Notes: generated by a model not told the origin, from the letters alone. Counted from the stretch's first letter, positions 19,361-33,400 are shown. The stretch is DNA of 64,000 nt from Platycnemis pennipes (GCA_933228895.1 OW121846.1:80612064-80676063); one strand, 5' to 3'. A program made the numbers and translations.

Positions 19361-22322
19361 TCATGGATAATCTTAACTTAATTATATATATACCATATGA
19401 ATAAACTTCGCATATTAATTTCTCTGTAGTGCATGGAATAAATTAGAAATTACATCTTCACATAATGTAATATGGTTATATGTTTTAGATATTTTAATTT
19501 ATTATTTTGCTAGAAGTGTGAAGGTATCCTTTCAGGCGGAGTCATTCTGTATTAAGCTGCAAGGAACACTTTGAGGCATGCCACACTGATTACAAATGAT
19601 ATTTCTGTGTTTGCTGCAAGTTTGCAGTTTTAGCTATAAATAAGGCTGAACTGCGTGCTCGCAGCACTCACCGATATGTCTTCGCCACCTTTTCTTCCAA
19701 ACATCATAGATAGTAATGAAGATCCCTAATCATAAGAATATCATATTTTTATTTTATTTATCGGCTATATGTCTGTATATTCATCAAGGAGTGCAATATT
19801 ATGTGTAATAAATTGATTAACATATAAAAAAATGAATTTATGTAGTGAGAGAACAGGTTTTTTTAAGGAAAAGTTTTTTTGCTTGCAAAATGTAATAATT
19901 TACATTTTTAGATGATGTATAACATACGCTACGAATAAATAGAATAGAAATGGGTGCTAGATTACATATGGTTTATACATTAGTGATGGAAAATTATCTA
20001 CCGATCGTTTTCTGATATTAACGGAAATGTAGAAGAATTCACTTCCTTTCCATATGTGGGTTATCATCCAGTTAAATCAGGTACTAAAAAGGTGAATTCT
20101 TTAATCACGTATCATTTGCAATCCATCTAAAAAATTACAGGAGATGTATGTACCCCAGGGTTTCAAAAACTCCTACCCTCCCTACCTGTCACTAAAAAAG
20201 TTAGGTCCGCCCCACTTAAGGTCTTTTCCTCAAAAAACGTGGATATTAATATTTTTAAGAAAAACTATTAATCGTCACCTGTGGTCAAAAAAGACCGGTG
20301 GTAGTAGAAATGCTAACCATGGATAATCTTAACTTAATTATATACATACTATATGAATAAATTTCGCATATTAATTTCTTTGTAGTGCATGAAATGAATT
20401 AGAAATTACATCTTCACATTATGTAACATAGTTAAAGGTTTAAGATATTTTAATTTACCATTTTGCTAGAAGTGTGAAGGTTTCCTTTCAGGCGGAGTCA
20501 TTCTGTATTAAGCTACAAGGAACACTTTGAGGCATGCATCACTTATTCCAAATGATATTTCTGGGTTTGCTGCAAGTTCGCAGGTTCAGCTATAAATAAG
20601 ACTCACCTCCGTCCTTGCAGCATTCACCGATATGTCTTCGCAACGTTTTGTGCCAAACAGCATGGATAGTAAAGAAGATCCCTAATTATAAGAAAAGTAA
20701 ATTATTATCTTATTTATCGGCTGCATGTTCGTATATTCATCAAGGACTGCAATATTAAATGTAATAAATTAATTAACCTTGGTAAAAATGAATTTATGTT
20801 CATACAACAGGTTTTTCTTGGGGAAAAGTTTATTTTTTTGCAAAATGTAATAATTTACATTTTTAGATGATTTAAAACACACGCTACGAATAAAAAAGGA
20901 TAGAAATTGGTGCACGATTACAAATGGTTTATACAATAGTGATGGAAAATTATTTACCGATCGTTTTCTGATATTAACGGAAATGTAGAAGAATTCACTT
21001 CCTTTCCATATGTGGATTATCATCCGGCTAAATCAGGTACTAAAAAGGTGAATTCTTTAATAACGCATCATTTGCAATCCACCTAAAAAATTACAGGAGA
21101 TGTATGTACCCCAGGGTTTCAAAAACTCTAACCCTCGCTACATGTCACTAAAAAAGTTGCGTCCGCCCTACTTAGGGCCTTTTCCTTCCAAACGTGGATA
21201 TTAATATTTTTAAGAAAAACTAATATTCCAAATATTGATGTTATTTAATCTTCACAAGGTCTAATCTTTTTTCCATAAGGACACAAGTCATGCAGTTCAC
21301 CAACACAAATTTTAAAAGAATAGACTTCTGATGGATCATATAAATACAAAGATATCGTAGTAGAAACACTTTATTATTACATTTCATGAAAAAAAATTAT
21401 GCCAATTTTAATTCTGAATCTTTATCTTTATACTCATTACAGTCGCCCTACATACAGACACTACTTTGTTGAATATTAACACCGCATGCGTATCTGTTGC
21501 AAGCATTACAAAGAATATAGGTTTTTTTTCATTCTCACTGGGGCATTTTGAACTACTTCCACGCTTATTCTTGGTCGCAATTTACCCTTCATTAATGGCA
21601 GAATATTCCCAATCCCAGCGTTTTTTATCGCAGTCAGAATTATATTTTTTTGGCCTCCGGCTTCTCCTACTCGACGATGGATTACATGTGTTATCATTTC
21701 TTTTAATAATTCTTAAGGGAACAGGCGAAAGGGATTTCTTCCGCGGATAGAGAGGAATTTTCTAAAATACAATTGGTTATCATTTATGCACGCATGTTCA
21801 ACGATATAGCATTCTTTGAGTCACTCTTTTTACATAATACTGATGTGCCTTTCTTTCTACAGTATCAACACCGAGTTTCAGTAGAGAATCATATTTGCTA
21901 TATTCATATCAAAGGAAACATTTCATACGCCTTATGTGGATTAACCAATAAAACCACTGATTTTATTTTTATGGCACAAATAATGTCAAAAGTGCGTGGT
22001 TAGAAATTACAATATTTCTGGAATTAGTCCTACGGATTTTTTTTGTTTTCGGTATGAAATACGTGCGATTTTTCCTCATAGCACCCAAGAGTGATACCGA
22101 TAATTTAAATAAATTTGCTTAAGATCAAAAGTTGAATGGAATTGCAGAAAAAGTTGAAGCTCATTACGTGACACGTTTTAAAAGTGAAAAAAGGAATAGA
22201 TGCAAAAGTATATTTTCGGAAAATCCCTTAAAACTGATGCATAAAAAAAGAGAATATAACATGTTATTCAACTTTCTCTATGAGCTTTGGTCAAAAAGAC
22301 CACAGGTAGTAGAGAGGGCTAA
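19361..22322 (+). repeat. Transitional HOR: S-like module plus D-L module, 2,962 bp
   Basis: The first module (19,361-20,316, 956 bp) is S-like but still has an intact TATAAATA at 19,635-19,642. The second (20,317-22,322, 2,006 bp) is a D module fused to a full L segment. It is closer to the young array than the units on its left, but still carries private changes (GACCGGTGGTAG at its internal hairpin, 20,291-20,303). It marks the transition from diverged to homogenised array. Confidence 0.85.
20591..21204 (+). pseudogene. Satellite copy of the gene-like fragment with block B still open
   Basis: TATAAATA is at 20,591-20,598. Block B at 21,097-21,204 is open for 36 codons (EMYVPQGF...PSKRGY) to TAA, preceded by TTACAG. 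It is the youngest of four copies (1,081; 4,871; 7,586; 21,097) that keep this reading frame. The D modules to the right have lost one base in the TTAGG.CTTTTCC stretch, and S modules have gained one near CCTCAAAAAACG, so both are frameshifted. Family not recognised. Confidence 0.38.
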
Positions 22323-23553
22323 TCATGGATAATCTAAACTTAATTATATATATACTATATAATAAACTTCGCATAATAATTTCTCTGTAGTGCATGGAAT
22401 GAATTAGAAATTACATCTTCACATATTTAAATATAGTTATATGTTTAAGATATTTTAATTTACTATTTTGCTAGCAGTTCGAAGGTTTCCTTTCAGGCGG
22501 AGTCATTCTGTATTGAGCTGCAAGGAGCACTTTGAGGCATGCCACACTGATTACAAATGATGTTTCTGTGTTTGCTGCAAGTTCGCAGTTTTAGCATTAA
22601 ATAAGGCTGAACTGCGTGCTCGCAGCACTCACCGATATGTCTTCGCAACGTTTTCTGCCAAACATCATAGATAGGAAGGAAGATCCCTAATTATAAGAAT
22701 ATCATATTTTTATTTTATTTATCGGCTACATGTCTGTATATTCATCAAGGAGTGCAATTTTATGTGTAATAAATTAATTAACCTATAAAAAAATGAATTT
22801 ATGTAGGGAGAGAACAGGTTTTTTTAAGGAAAAGTTTTTTTGCTTGCAAAATATAATAATTTACATTTTTAGATGATTTAAAACACACGCTACGAATAAA
22901 AAAGGATAGAAATTGGTGCACGATTACAAATGGTTTATACAATAATGATGGAAAATTATTTACCGATCGTTTTCTGATATTAACGGAAATGTAGAAGAAT
23001 TCACTTTCTTTCCATATGTGGGTTATCATCCAGTTAAATCAGGTACTAAAAAGGTGAATTCTTTAATCACGTATCATTTGCAATCCATCTAAAAAATTAC
23101 AGGAGATGTATGTACCCCAGGGTTTCAAAAACTCCTACCCTCCCTACCTCTCACTAAAAAAGTTAGGTCCGCCCCACTTAAGGTCTTTTCCTCAAAAAAC
23201 GTGGATATTAATATTTTTAAGAAAAACTAATATTTGTTACCTGTGGTCAAAAAAGACCACACGTAGTAGAGAAGGCTAATCATGGATAATATTAACTTAA
23301 TTATATACATACTATATGAATAAATTTCGCATATTAATTTCTTTGTAGTGCATGGAATGAATTAGAAATTACATCTTCACATAATGCAACATAGTTAAAG
23401 GTTTAAGATATTTTAATTTACCATTTTGCTAGAAGTGTGAAGATTTCCTTTCAGGCGGAGTCATTCTGAATTAAGCTACAAGGAACACTTTGAGGCATGC
23501 ATCACTGATTACAAATGATATTTCTGGGTTTGCTGCAAGTTCGAAGTTTCAGC

Positions 23554-23648
23554 TATAAATAAGGCTCACCTCCGTCCTTGCAGCATTCACCGATATGTCT
23601 TCGCAACGTTTTGTGCCAAACAGCATGGATAGTAAAGAAGATCCCTAA
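23554..23648 (+). promoter_or_regulatory. Representative TATA box and ATG mini-ORF of a D module
   Basis: TATAAATA lies at 23,554-23,561. The ATG at 23,595 opens 17 codons (starts MSSQRFVPN, ends KEDP) to TAA at 23,646-23,648. Spacing from TATA to ATG is 41 bp, leaving room for a start site about 30 bp below the TATA. The same arrangement recurs in essentially every D module of the array. In S modules the TATA reads CATTAAATA and is lost. Promoter function is inferred only. Confidence 0.5.
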
Positions 23649-24193
23649 TTATAAGAATAGTAAATTATTATCTTATTTATCGGCTGCATGTTCGTATATT
23701 CATCAAGGAGTGCAATATTAAATGTAATAAATTAATTAACCTTGGTAAAAATGAATTGATGTACATACAACAGGTTTTTCTTGGGGAAAAGTTTATTTGT
23801 TTGCAAAATGTGATAATTTATATTTTTAAGTGATTTAAAACATTCGATACGAATAAAAAGGATAGAAATTGGTGTTAGATTACAAACGGTTTCTTCATTA
23901 TTAATGGAAAAGTATCTACCGATCTTTTTCTGATATTAACGGAAATGTAGAAGAGTTCACTTCCTTTCCATATGTGGGTTATCATCCGGCTAAATGAGGT
24001 ACTAAAAAGGTGAAATCTTTAATAACGTATCATTTGCAATCCACCTAAAAAATTACAGGAGATGTATGTACCCCAGGGTTTCAAAAACTCTAACCCTCCC
24101 TACCTGTCGCTAAAAAAGTTAGGTCCGCCCCACTTAGGTCTTTTCCTCCCAAACGTGGATATTAATTTTTTTTAATAAAAACTAATATTCGTC

Positions 24194-24219
24194 ACCTGTG
24201 GTCAAAAAAGACCACAGGT
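24194..24219. repeat. Representative perfect hairpin at a module junction
   Basis: Arms ACCTGTGGTC and GACCACAGGT (10 bp) surround AAAAAA, then 11 nt and CTAA. It recurs at almost every S-D and D-D boundary. At L boundaries only the inner TGGTC/GACCA part can pair. Confidence 0.88.
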
Positions 24220-25897
24220 AGTAGAGAAGGCTAATCATGGATAATCATAACGTTATTATATACATACTACATGAATAAATTTCGCATATTAATTTCTTTG
24301 TAGTGCATGGAATGAATTAGAAATTACATCTTCACATAATGTAACATAGTTAAAGGTTTAAGATATTTTAATTTACCATTTTGCTAGAAGTGTGAAGGTT
24401 TCCTTTCAGGCGGAGTCATTCTGTATTAAGCTACAAGGAACACTTTGAGGCATGCATCACTGATTACAAATGATATTTCTGGGTTTGCTGCAAGTTCGAA
24501 GTTTCAGCTATAAATAAGGCTCACCTCCGTCCTAGCAGCATTCACCGATATGTCTTCGCAACGTTTTGTGCCAAACAGCATGGATAGTAAAGAAGATCCC
24601 TAATTATAAGAATAGTAAATTATTATCTTATTTATCGGCTGCATGTTCGTATATTCATCAAGGAGTGCAATATTAAATGTAATAAATTAATTAACCTTGG
24701 TAAAAATGAATTGATGTACATACAACAGGTTTTTCTTGGGGAAAAGTTTATTTGTTTGCAAAATGTGATAATTTATATTTTTAAGTGATTTAAAACATTC
24801 GATACGAATAAAAAGGATAGAAATTGGTGTTAGATTACAAACGGTTTCTTCATTATTAATGGAAAAGTATCTACCGATCTTTTTCTGATATTAACGGAAA
24901 TACATGATATAAACATAAATGCAAAGAAATCGTAGTAGAAACACTTTATTATTACATTTCATGAAAAAAAATTATGCCAATTTTAATTCTGAATCTTTAT
25001 CTTTATACTCATTACAGTCGCCCTACATACAGACACTTCTTTGTTGAATATTAACACCGCATGCGTATCTGTTGCAAGTATTACAAAGAATATAGGTTTT
25101 TTTTCATTCTCACTGGGGCATTTTGAACTACTTCCACGCTTATTCTTGGTCGCAATTTACCCTTCATTAATGGCAGAATATTCCCAATCCCAGCGTTTTC
25201 TATCGCAGCCAGAATTATATTTTTTTGGCCTCCGGCTTCTCCTACTCGACGATGGATTACAGGTGTTATCATTTCTTTTAATAATTCTTAAGGGAACAGG
25301 CGAAAGGGATTTCTTCCGCGGATAGAGAGGAATTTTCTAAAATACAATTGGTTATCATTTATGCACGCATGTTCAACGATATAGCAATCTTTGAGTCACT
25401 CTTTTTACAGAATACTGATGTGCCTTTCTTTCTACAGTATCAACACCGAGTTTCAGTAGAGAATCATATTTGCTATATTCATATCAAAGGAAATATTTCA
25501 TACGCCTTATGTGGATTAACCAATAAAACCACTGATTTTATTTTTATGGCACAAATAATGTCAAAAGTGCGTGGTTAGAAATTACAATATTTCTGGAATT
25601 AGTCCTACGGATTTTTTTTGTTTTCGGTATGAAATACGTGCGATTTTTCCTCATAGCACCCAAGAGTGATACCGATAATTTAAATAAATTTGCTTAAGAT
25701 CAAAAGTTGAATGGAATTGCAGAAAAAGTTGAAGCTCATTACGTGACACGTTTTAAAAGTGAAAAAAGGAATAGATGCAAAAGTATATTTTCGGAAAATC
25801 CCTTAAAACTGATGCATAAAAAAAGAGAATATAACATGTTATTCAACTTTCTCTATGAGCTTTGGTCAAAAAGACCACAGGTAGTAGAGAGGGCTAA

Positions 25898-28800
25898 TCA
25901 TGGATAATCTAAACTTAATTATATATATACTATATAATAAACTTCGCATATTAATTTCTCTGTAGTGCATGGAATGAATTAGAAATTACATCTTCACATA
26001 TTTAAATATAGTTATATGTTTAAGATATTTTAATTTACTATTTTGCTAGAAGTGTGAAGGTTTCCTTTCAGGCGGAGTCATTCTGTATTGAGCTGCAAGG
26101 AGCACTTCGAGGCATGTCACACTGATTACAAATGATGTTTCTGTGTTTGCTGCAAGTTCGCAGTTTTAGCATTAAATAAGGCTGAACTGCGTGCTCGCAG
26201 CACTCACCGATATGTCTTCGCAACGTTTTCTGCCAAACATCATAGATAGGAAGGAAGATCCCTAATTATAAGAATATCATATTTTTATTTTATTTATCGG
26301 CTACATGTCTGTATATTCATCAAGGAGTGCAATTTTATGTGTAATAAATTAATTAACCTATAAAAAAATGAATTTATGTAGGGAGAGAACAGGTTTTTTT
26401 AAGGAAAAGTTTTTTTGCTTGCAAAATATAATAATTTACATTTTTAGATGATTTAAAACACACGCTACGAATAAAAAAGGATAGAAATGGGTGCACGATT
26501 TAAAATGGTTTATACAATAATGATGGAAAATTATTTACCGATCGTTTTCTGATATTAACGGAAATATAGAAGAATTCACTTCCTTTCCATATGTGGGTTA
26601 TCATCCTGTTAAATCAGGTACTAAAAAGGTGAATTCTTTAATCACGTATCATTTGCAATCCATCTAAAAAATTACAGGAGATGTATGTACCCCAGGGTTT
26701 CAAAAACACCTACCCTCCCTACCTGTCACTAAAAAAGTTAGGTCCGCCCCACTTAAGGTCTTTTCCTCAAAAAACGTGGATATTAATATTTTTAAGAAAA
26801 ACTAATATTTGTCACCTGTGGTCAAAAAAGACCACAGGTAGTAGAGAAGGCTAATCATGGATAATGTTAACTTAATTACATACATACTATATGAATAAAT
26901 TTCGCATATTAATTTCTTTGTAGTGCATGGAATGAATTAGAAATTACATCTTCACATAATGTAACATAGTTAAAGGTTTAAGATATTTTAATTTACCATT
27001 TTGCTAGAAGTGTGAAGGTTTCCTTTCAGGCGGAGTCATTCTGAATTAAGCTACAAGGAACACTTTGAGGCATGCATCACTGATTACAAATGATATTTCT
27101 GTGTTTGCTGCAAGTTCGAAGTTTCAGCTATAAATAAGACTGACCTCCGTGCTCGCAGCATTCACCGATATGTCTTCGCAACGTTTTCTGCCAAACAGCA
27201 TGGATAGTAAAGAAGATCCCTAATTATAAGAAAAGTAAATTATTATCTTATTTATCGGCTGCATGTTCGTATATTCATCAAGGAGTGCAATATTAAATGT
27301 AATAAATTAATTAACCTTGGTAAAAATGAATTTATGTACATACAACAGGTTTTTTTGGGGAAAAGGTTATTTGTTTGCAAAATGTGATAATTTATATTTT
27401 TAAGTGATTTAAAACATTCGCTACGAATAAAAAGGATAGAAATTGGTGTTAGATTACAAACGGTTTCTTCATTATTAATGGAAAAGTATCTACCGATCTT
27501 TTTCTGATATTAACGGAAATGTAGAAGAGTTCACTTCCTTTCCATATGTGGGTTATCATCCGGCTAAATCAGGTACTAAAAAGGTGAAATCTTTAATAAC
27601 GTATCATTTGCAATCCACCTAAAAAATTACAGGAGATGTATGTACCCCAGGGTTTCAAAAACTCTAACCCTCCCTACCTGTCGCTAAAAAAGTTAGGTCC
27701 GCCCCACTTAGGTCTTTTCCTCCCAAACGTGGATATTAATTTTTTTTAATAAAAACTAATATTCGTCACCTGTGGTCAAAAAAGACCACAGGTAGTAGAG
27801 AAGGCTAATCATGGATAATCTTAACGTAATTATATACATTCTATATGAATAAATTTCGCATATTAATTTCTTTGTAGTGCATGGAATGAATTAGAAATTA
27901 CATCTTCACATAATGTAACATAGTTTAAGGTTTAAGATATTTTAATTTACCATTTTGCTAGAAGTGTGAAGGTTTCCTTTCAGGCGGAGTCATTCTGTAT
28001 TAAGCTACAAGGAACACTTTGAGGCATGCATCACTGATTACAAATGATATTTCTGGGTTTGCTGCAAGTTCGAAGTTTCAGCTATAAATAAGGCTCACCT
28101 CCGTCCTTGCAGCATTCACCGATATGTCTTCGCAACGTTTTGTGCCAAACAGCATGGATAGTAAAGAAGATCCCTAATTATAAGAATAGTAAATTATTAT
28201 CTTATTTATCGGCTGCATGTTCGTATATTCATCAAGGAGTGCAATATTAAATGTAATAAATTAATTAACCTTGGTAAAAATGAATTTATGTACATACAAC
28301 AGGTTTTTCTTGGGGAAAAGTTTATTTGTTTGCAAAATGTGATAATTTATATTTTTAAGTGATTTAAAACATTCGCTACGAATAAAAAGGATAGAAATTG
28401 GTGTTAGATTACAAACGGTTTCTTCATTATTAATGGAAAAGTATTTACCGATCTTTTTCTGACATTAACGGAAATGTAGAAGAGTTCACTTCCTTTCCAT
28501 ATGTGGGTTATCATCCGGCTAAATGAGGTACTAAAAAGGTGAAATCTTTAATAACGTATCATTTGCAATCCACCTAAAAAATTACAGGAGATGTATGTAC
28601 CCCAGGGTTTCAAAAACTCTAACCCTCCCTACCTGTCGCTAAAAAAGTTAGGTCCGCCCCACTTAGGTCTTTTCCTCCCAAACGTGGATATTAATTTTTT
28701 TTAATAAAAACTAATATTCGTCACCTGTGGTCAAAAAAGACCACAGGTAGTAGAGAAGGCTAATCATGGATAATCTTAACGTAATTATATACATACTATA

Positions 28801-30426
28801 TGAATAAATTTCGCATATTAATTTCTTTGTAGTGCATGGAATGAATTAGAAATTACATCTTCACATAATGTAACATAGTTAAAGGTTTAAGATATTTTAA
28901 TTTACCATTTTGCTAGAAGTGTGAAGGTTTCCTTTCAGGCGGAGTCATTCTGTATTAAGCTACAAGGAACACTTTGAGGCATGCATCACTGATTACAAAT
29001 GATATTTCTGGGTTTGCTGCAAGTTCGAAGTTTCAGCTATAAATAAGGCTCACCTCCGTCCTTGCAGCATTCACCGATATGTCTTCGCAACGTTTTGTGC
29101 CAAACAGCATGGATAGTAAAGAAGATCCCTAATTATAAGAATAGTAAATTATTATCTTATTTATCGGCTGCATGTTCGTATATTCATCAAGGAGTGCAAT
29201 ATTAAATGTAATAAATTAATTAACCTTGGTAAAAATGAATTGATGTACATACAACAGGTTTTTCTTGGGGAAAAGTTTATTTGTTTGCAAAATGTGATAA
29301 TTTATATTTTTAAGTGATTTAAAACATTCGATACGAATAAAAAGGATAGAAATTGGTGTTAGATTACAAACGGTTTCTTCATTATTAATGGAAAAGTATC
29401 TACCGATCTTTTTCTGATATTAACGGAAATACATGATATAAACATAAATGCAAAGAAATCGTAGTAGAAACACTTTATTATTACATTTCATGAAAAAAAA
29501 TTATGCCAATTTTAATTCTGAATCTTTATCTTTATACTCATTACAGTCGCCCTACATACAGACACTTCTTTGTTGAATATTAACACCGCATGCGTATCTG
29601 TTGCAAGTATTACAAAGAATATAGGTTTTTTTTCATTCTCACTGGGGCATTTTGAACTACTTCCACGCTTATTCTTGGTCGCAATTTACCCTTCATTAAT
29701 GGCAGAATATTCCCAATCCCAGCGTTTTCTATCGCAGCCAGAATTATATTTTTTTGGCCTCCGGCTTCTCCTACTCGACGATGGATTACAGGTGTTATCA
29801 TTTCTTTTAATAATTCTTAAGGGAACAGGCGAAAGGGATTTCTTCCGCGGATAGAGAGGAATTTTCTAAAATACAATTGGTTATCATTTATGCACGCATG
29901 TTCAACGATATAGCAATCTTTGAGTCACTCTTTTTACAGAATACTGATGTGCCTTTCTTTCTACAGTATCAACACCGAGTTTCAGTAGAGAATCATATTT
30001 GCTATATTCATATCAAAGGAAATATTTCATACGCCTTATGTGGATTAACCAATAAAACCACTGATTTTATTTTTATGGCACAAATAATGTCAAAAGTGCG
30101 TGGTTAGAAATTACAATATTTCTGGAATTAGTCCTACGGATTTTTTTTGTTTTCGGTATGAAATACGTGCGATTTTTCCTCATAGCACCCAAGAGTGATA
30201 CCGATAATTTAAATAAATTTGCTTAAGATCAAAAGTTGAATGGAATTGCAGAAAAAGTTGAAGCTCATTACGTGACACGTTTTAAAAGTGAAAAAAGGAA
30301 TAGATGCAAAAGTATATTTTCGGAAAATCCCTTAAAACTGATGCATAAAAAAAGAGAATATAACATGTTATTCAACTTTCTCTATGAGCTTTGGTCAAAA
30401 AGACCACAGGTAGTAGAGAGGGCTAA
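25898..30426 (+). repeat. HOR B: S + D + D + deleted L, 4,529 bp
   Basis: Modules: S 25,898-26,854 (957), D 26,855-27,808 (954), D 27,809-28,763 (955), D with shortened L 28,764-30,426 (1,663). The deletion junction is after 29,430. The first D is a subtype with AAGACTGACCTCCGTGCTCG after the TATA box; later D modules read AAGGCTCACCTCCGTCCTTG. It is almost identical to HOR C, suggesting a block duplication. Confidence 0.9.
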
Positions 30427-33400
30427 TCATGGATAATCTAAACTTAATTATATATATACTATATAATAAACTTCGCATATTAATTTCTCTGTAGTGCATG
30501 GAATGAATTAGAAATTACATCTTCACATATTTAAATATAGTTATATGTTTAAGATATTTTAATTTACTATTTTGCTAGAAGTGTGAAGGTTTCCTTTCAG
30601 GCGGAGTCATTCTGTATTGAGCTGCAAGGAGCACTTCGAGGCATGCCACATTGATTACAAATGATGTTTCTGTGTTTGCTGCAAGTTCGCAGTTTTAGCA
30701 TTAAATAAGGCTGAACTGCGTGCTCGCAGCACTCACCGATATGTCTTCGCAACGTTTTCTGCCAAACATCATAGATAGGAAGGAAGATCCCTAATTATAA
30801 GAATATCATATTTTTATTTTATTTATCGGCTACATGTCTGTATATTCATCAAGGAGTGCAATTTTATGTGTAATAAATTAATTAACCTATAAAAAAATGA
30901 ATTTATGTAGGGAGAGAACAGGTTTTTTTAAGGAAAAGTTTTTTTGCTTGCAAAATATAATAATTTACATTTTTAGATGATTTAAAACACACGCTACGAA
31001 TAAAAAAGGATAGAAATGGGTGCACGATTTAAAATGGTTTATACAATAATGATGGAAAATTATTTACCGATCGTTTTCTGATATTAACGGAAATATAGAA
31101 GAATTCACTTCCTTTCCATATGTGGGTTATCATCCTGTTAAATCAGGTACTAAAAAGGTGAATTCTTTAATCACGTATCATTTGCAATCCATCTAAAAAA
31201 TTACAGGAGATGTATGTACCCCAGGGTTTCAAAAACTCCTACCCTCCCTACCTGTCACTAAAAAAGTTAGGTCCGCCCCACTTAAGGTCTTTTCCTCAAA
31301 AAACGTGGATATTAATATTTTTAAGAAAAACTAATATTTGTCACCTGTGGTCAAATAGACCACAGGTAGTAGAGAAGGCTAATCATGGATAATGTTAACT
31401 TAATTACATACATACTATATGAATAAATTTCGCATATTAATTTCTTTGTAGTGCATGGAATGAATTAGAAATTACATCTTCACATAATGTAACATAGTTA
31501 AAGGTTTAAGATATTTTAATTTACCATTTTGCTAGAAGTGTGAAGGTTTCCTTTCAGGCGGAGTCATTCTGAATTAAGCTACAAGGAACACTTTGAGGCA
31601 TGCATCACTGATTACAAATGATATTTCTGTGTTTGCTGCAAGTTCGAAGTTTCAGCTATAAATAAGACTGACCTCCGTGCTCGCAGCATTCACCGATATG
31701 TCTTCGCAACGTTTTCTGCCAAACAGCATGGATAGTAAAGAAGATCCCTAATTATAAGAAAAGTAAATTATTATCTTATTTATCGGCTGCATGTTCGTAT
31801 ATTCATCAAGGAGTGCAATATTAAATGTAATAAATTAATTAACCTTGGTAAAAATGAATTTATGTACATACAACAGGTTTTTTTGGGGAAAAGGTTATTT
31901 GTTTGCAAAATGTGATAATTTATATTTTTAAGTGATTTAAAACATTCGCTACGAATGAAAAAAGATAGAAATGGGTGCTAGATTACAAACGGTTTCTTCA
32001 TTATTAATGGAAAAGTATCTACCGATCTTTTTCTGATATTAACGGAAATGTAGAAGAGTTCACTTCCTTTCCATATGTGGGTTATCATCCGGCTAAATGA
32101 GGTACTAAAAAGGTGAATTCTTTAATAACGTATCATTTGCAATCCACCTAAAAAATTACAGGAGATGTATGTACCCCAGGGTTTCAAAAACTCTAACCCT
32201 CCCTACCTGTCGCTAAAAAAGTTAGGTCCGCCCCACTTAGGTCTTTTCCTCCCAAACGTGATTATTAATTTTTTTTAATAAAAACTAATATTCGTCAAGG
32301 GTGGTCAAAAAAGACCACAGGTAGTAGAGAAGGCTAATCATGAATAATCTTAACGTTATTATATACATACTACATGAATAAATTTCGCATATTAATTTCT
32401 TTGTAGTGCATGGAATGAATTAGAAATTACATCTTCACATAATGTAACATAGTTAAAGGTTTAAGATATTTTAATTTACCATTTTGCTAGAAGTGTGAAG
32501 GTTTCCTTTCAGGCGGAGTCATTCTGTATTAAGCTACAAGGAACACTTTGAGGCATGCATCACTGATTACAAATGATATTTCTGGGTTTGCTGCAAGTTC
32601 GAAGTTTCAGCTATAAATAAGGCTCACCTCCGTCCTTGCAGCATTCACCGATATGTCTTCGCAACGTTTTGTGCCAAACAGCATGGATAGTAAAGAAGAT
32701 CCCTAATTATAAGAATAGTAAATTATTATCTTATTTATCGGCTGCATGTTCGTATATTCATCAAGGAGTGCAATATTAAATGTAATAAATTAATTAACCT
32801 TGGTAAAAATGAATTTATGTACATACAACAGGTTTTTCTTGGGGAAAAGTTTATTTGTTTGCAAAATGTGATAATTTATATTTTTAAGTGATTTAAAACA
32901 TTCGCTACGAATAAAAAGGATAGAAATTGGTGTTAGATTACAAACGGTTTCTTCATTATTAATGGAAAAGTATTTACCGATCTTTTTCTGACATTAACGG
33001 AAATGTAGAAGAGTTCACTTCCTTTCCATATGTGGGTTATCATCCGGCTAAATGAGGTACTAAAAAGGTGAAATCTTTAATAACGTATCATTTGCAATCC
33101 ACCTAAAAAATTACAGGAGATGTATGTACCCCAGGGTTTCAAAAACTCTAACCCTCCCTACCTGTCGCTAAAAAAGTTAGGTCCGCCCCACTTAGGTCTT
33201 TTCCTCCCAAACGTGGATATTAATTTTTTTTAATAAAAACTAATATTCGTCACCTGTGGTCAAAAAAGACCACAGGTAGTAGAGAAGGCTAATCATGGAT
33301 AATCTTAACGTAATTATATACATACTATATGAATAAATTTCGCATATTAATTTCTTTGTAGTGCATGGAATGAATTAGAAATTACATCTTCACATAATGT

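Larger units (their letters stand above)
22323..25897 (+). repeat. HOR A: S + D + deleted L, 3,575 bp
   Basis: Modules: S 22,323-23,279 (957), D 23,280-24,234 (955), D with shortened L 24,235-25,897 (1,663). The 342-bp deletion junction is after GGAAAT at 24,901. The D TATA box lies at 23,554-23,561 and its ATG mini-ORF at 23,595-23,648. After block B an AATAAA sits at 24,174-24,179. The S module's hairpin copy is mutated (CACACG for CACAGG, 23,258-23,263). Confidence 0.9.

Noticed and set aside
22799..23029. Recurrent 76-codon minus-strand open frame in S modules
   Set aside because: It lies antisense to the exon-like block A region, has no family resemblance, and appears only because near-identical modules recur.
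25041..25325. Recurrent 94-codon open frame (and copies at 1,663, 8,163, 21,466, 29,570 and on) as a multigene family
   Set aside because: It starts at TTG, which is not a normal nuclear start codon. It overlaps open frames on the other strand, lies wholly in the satellite L segment and has no recognisable domain. It recurs because the repeat recurs.
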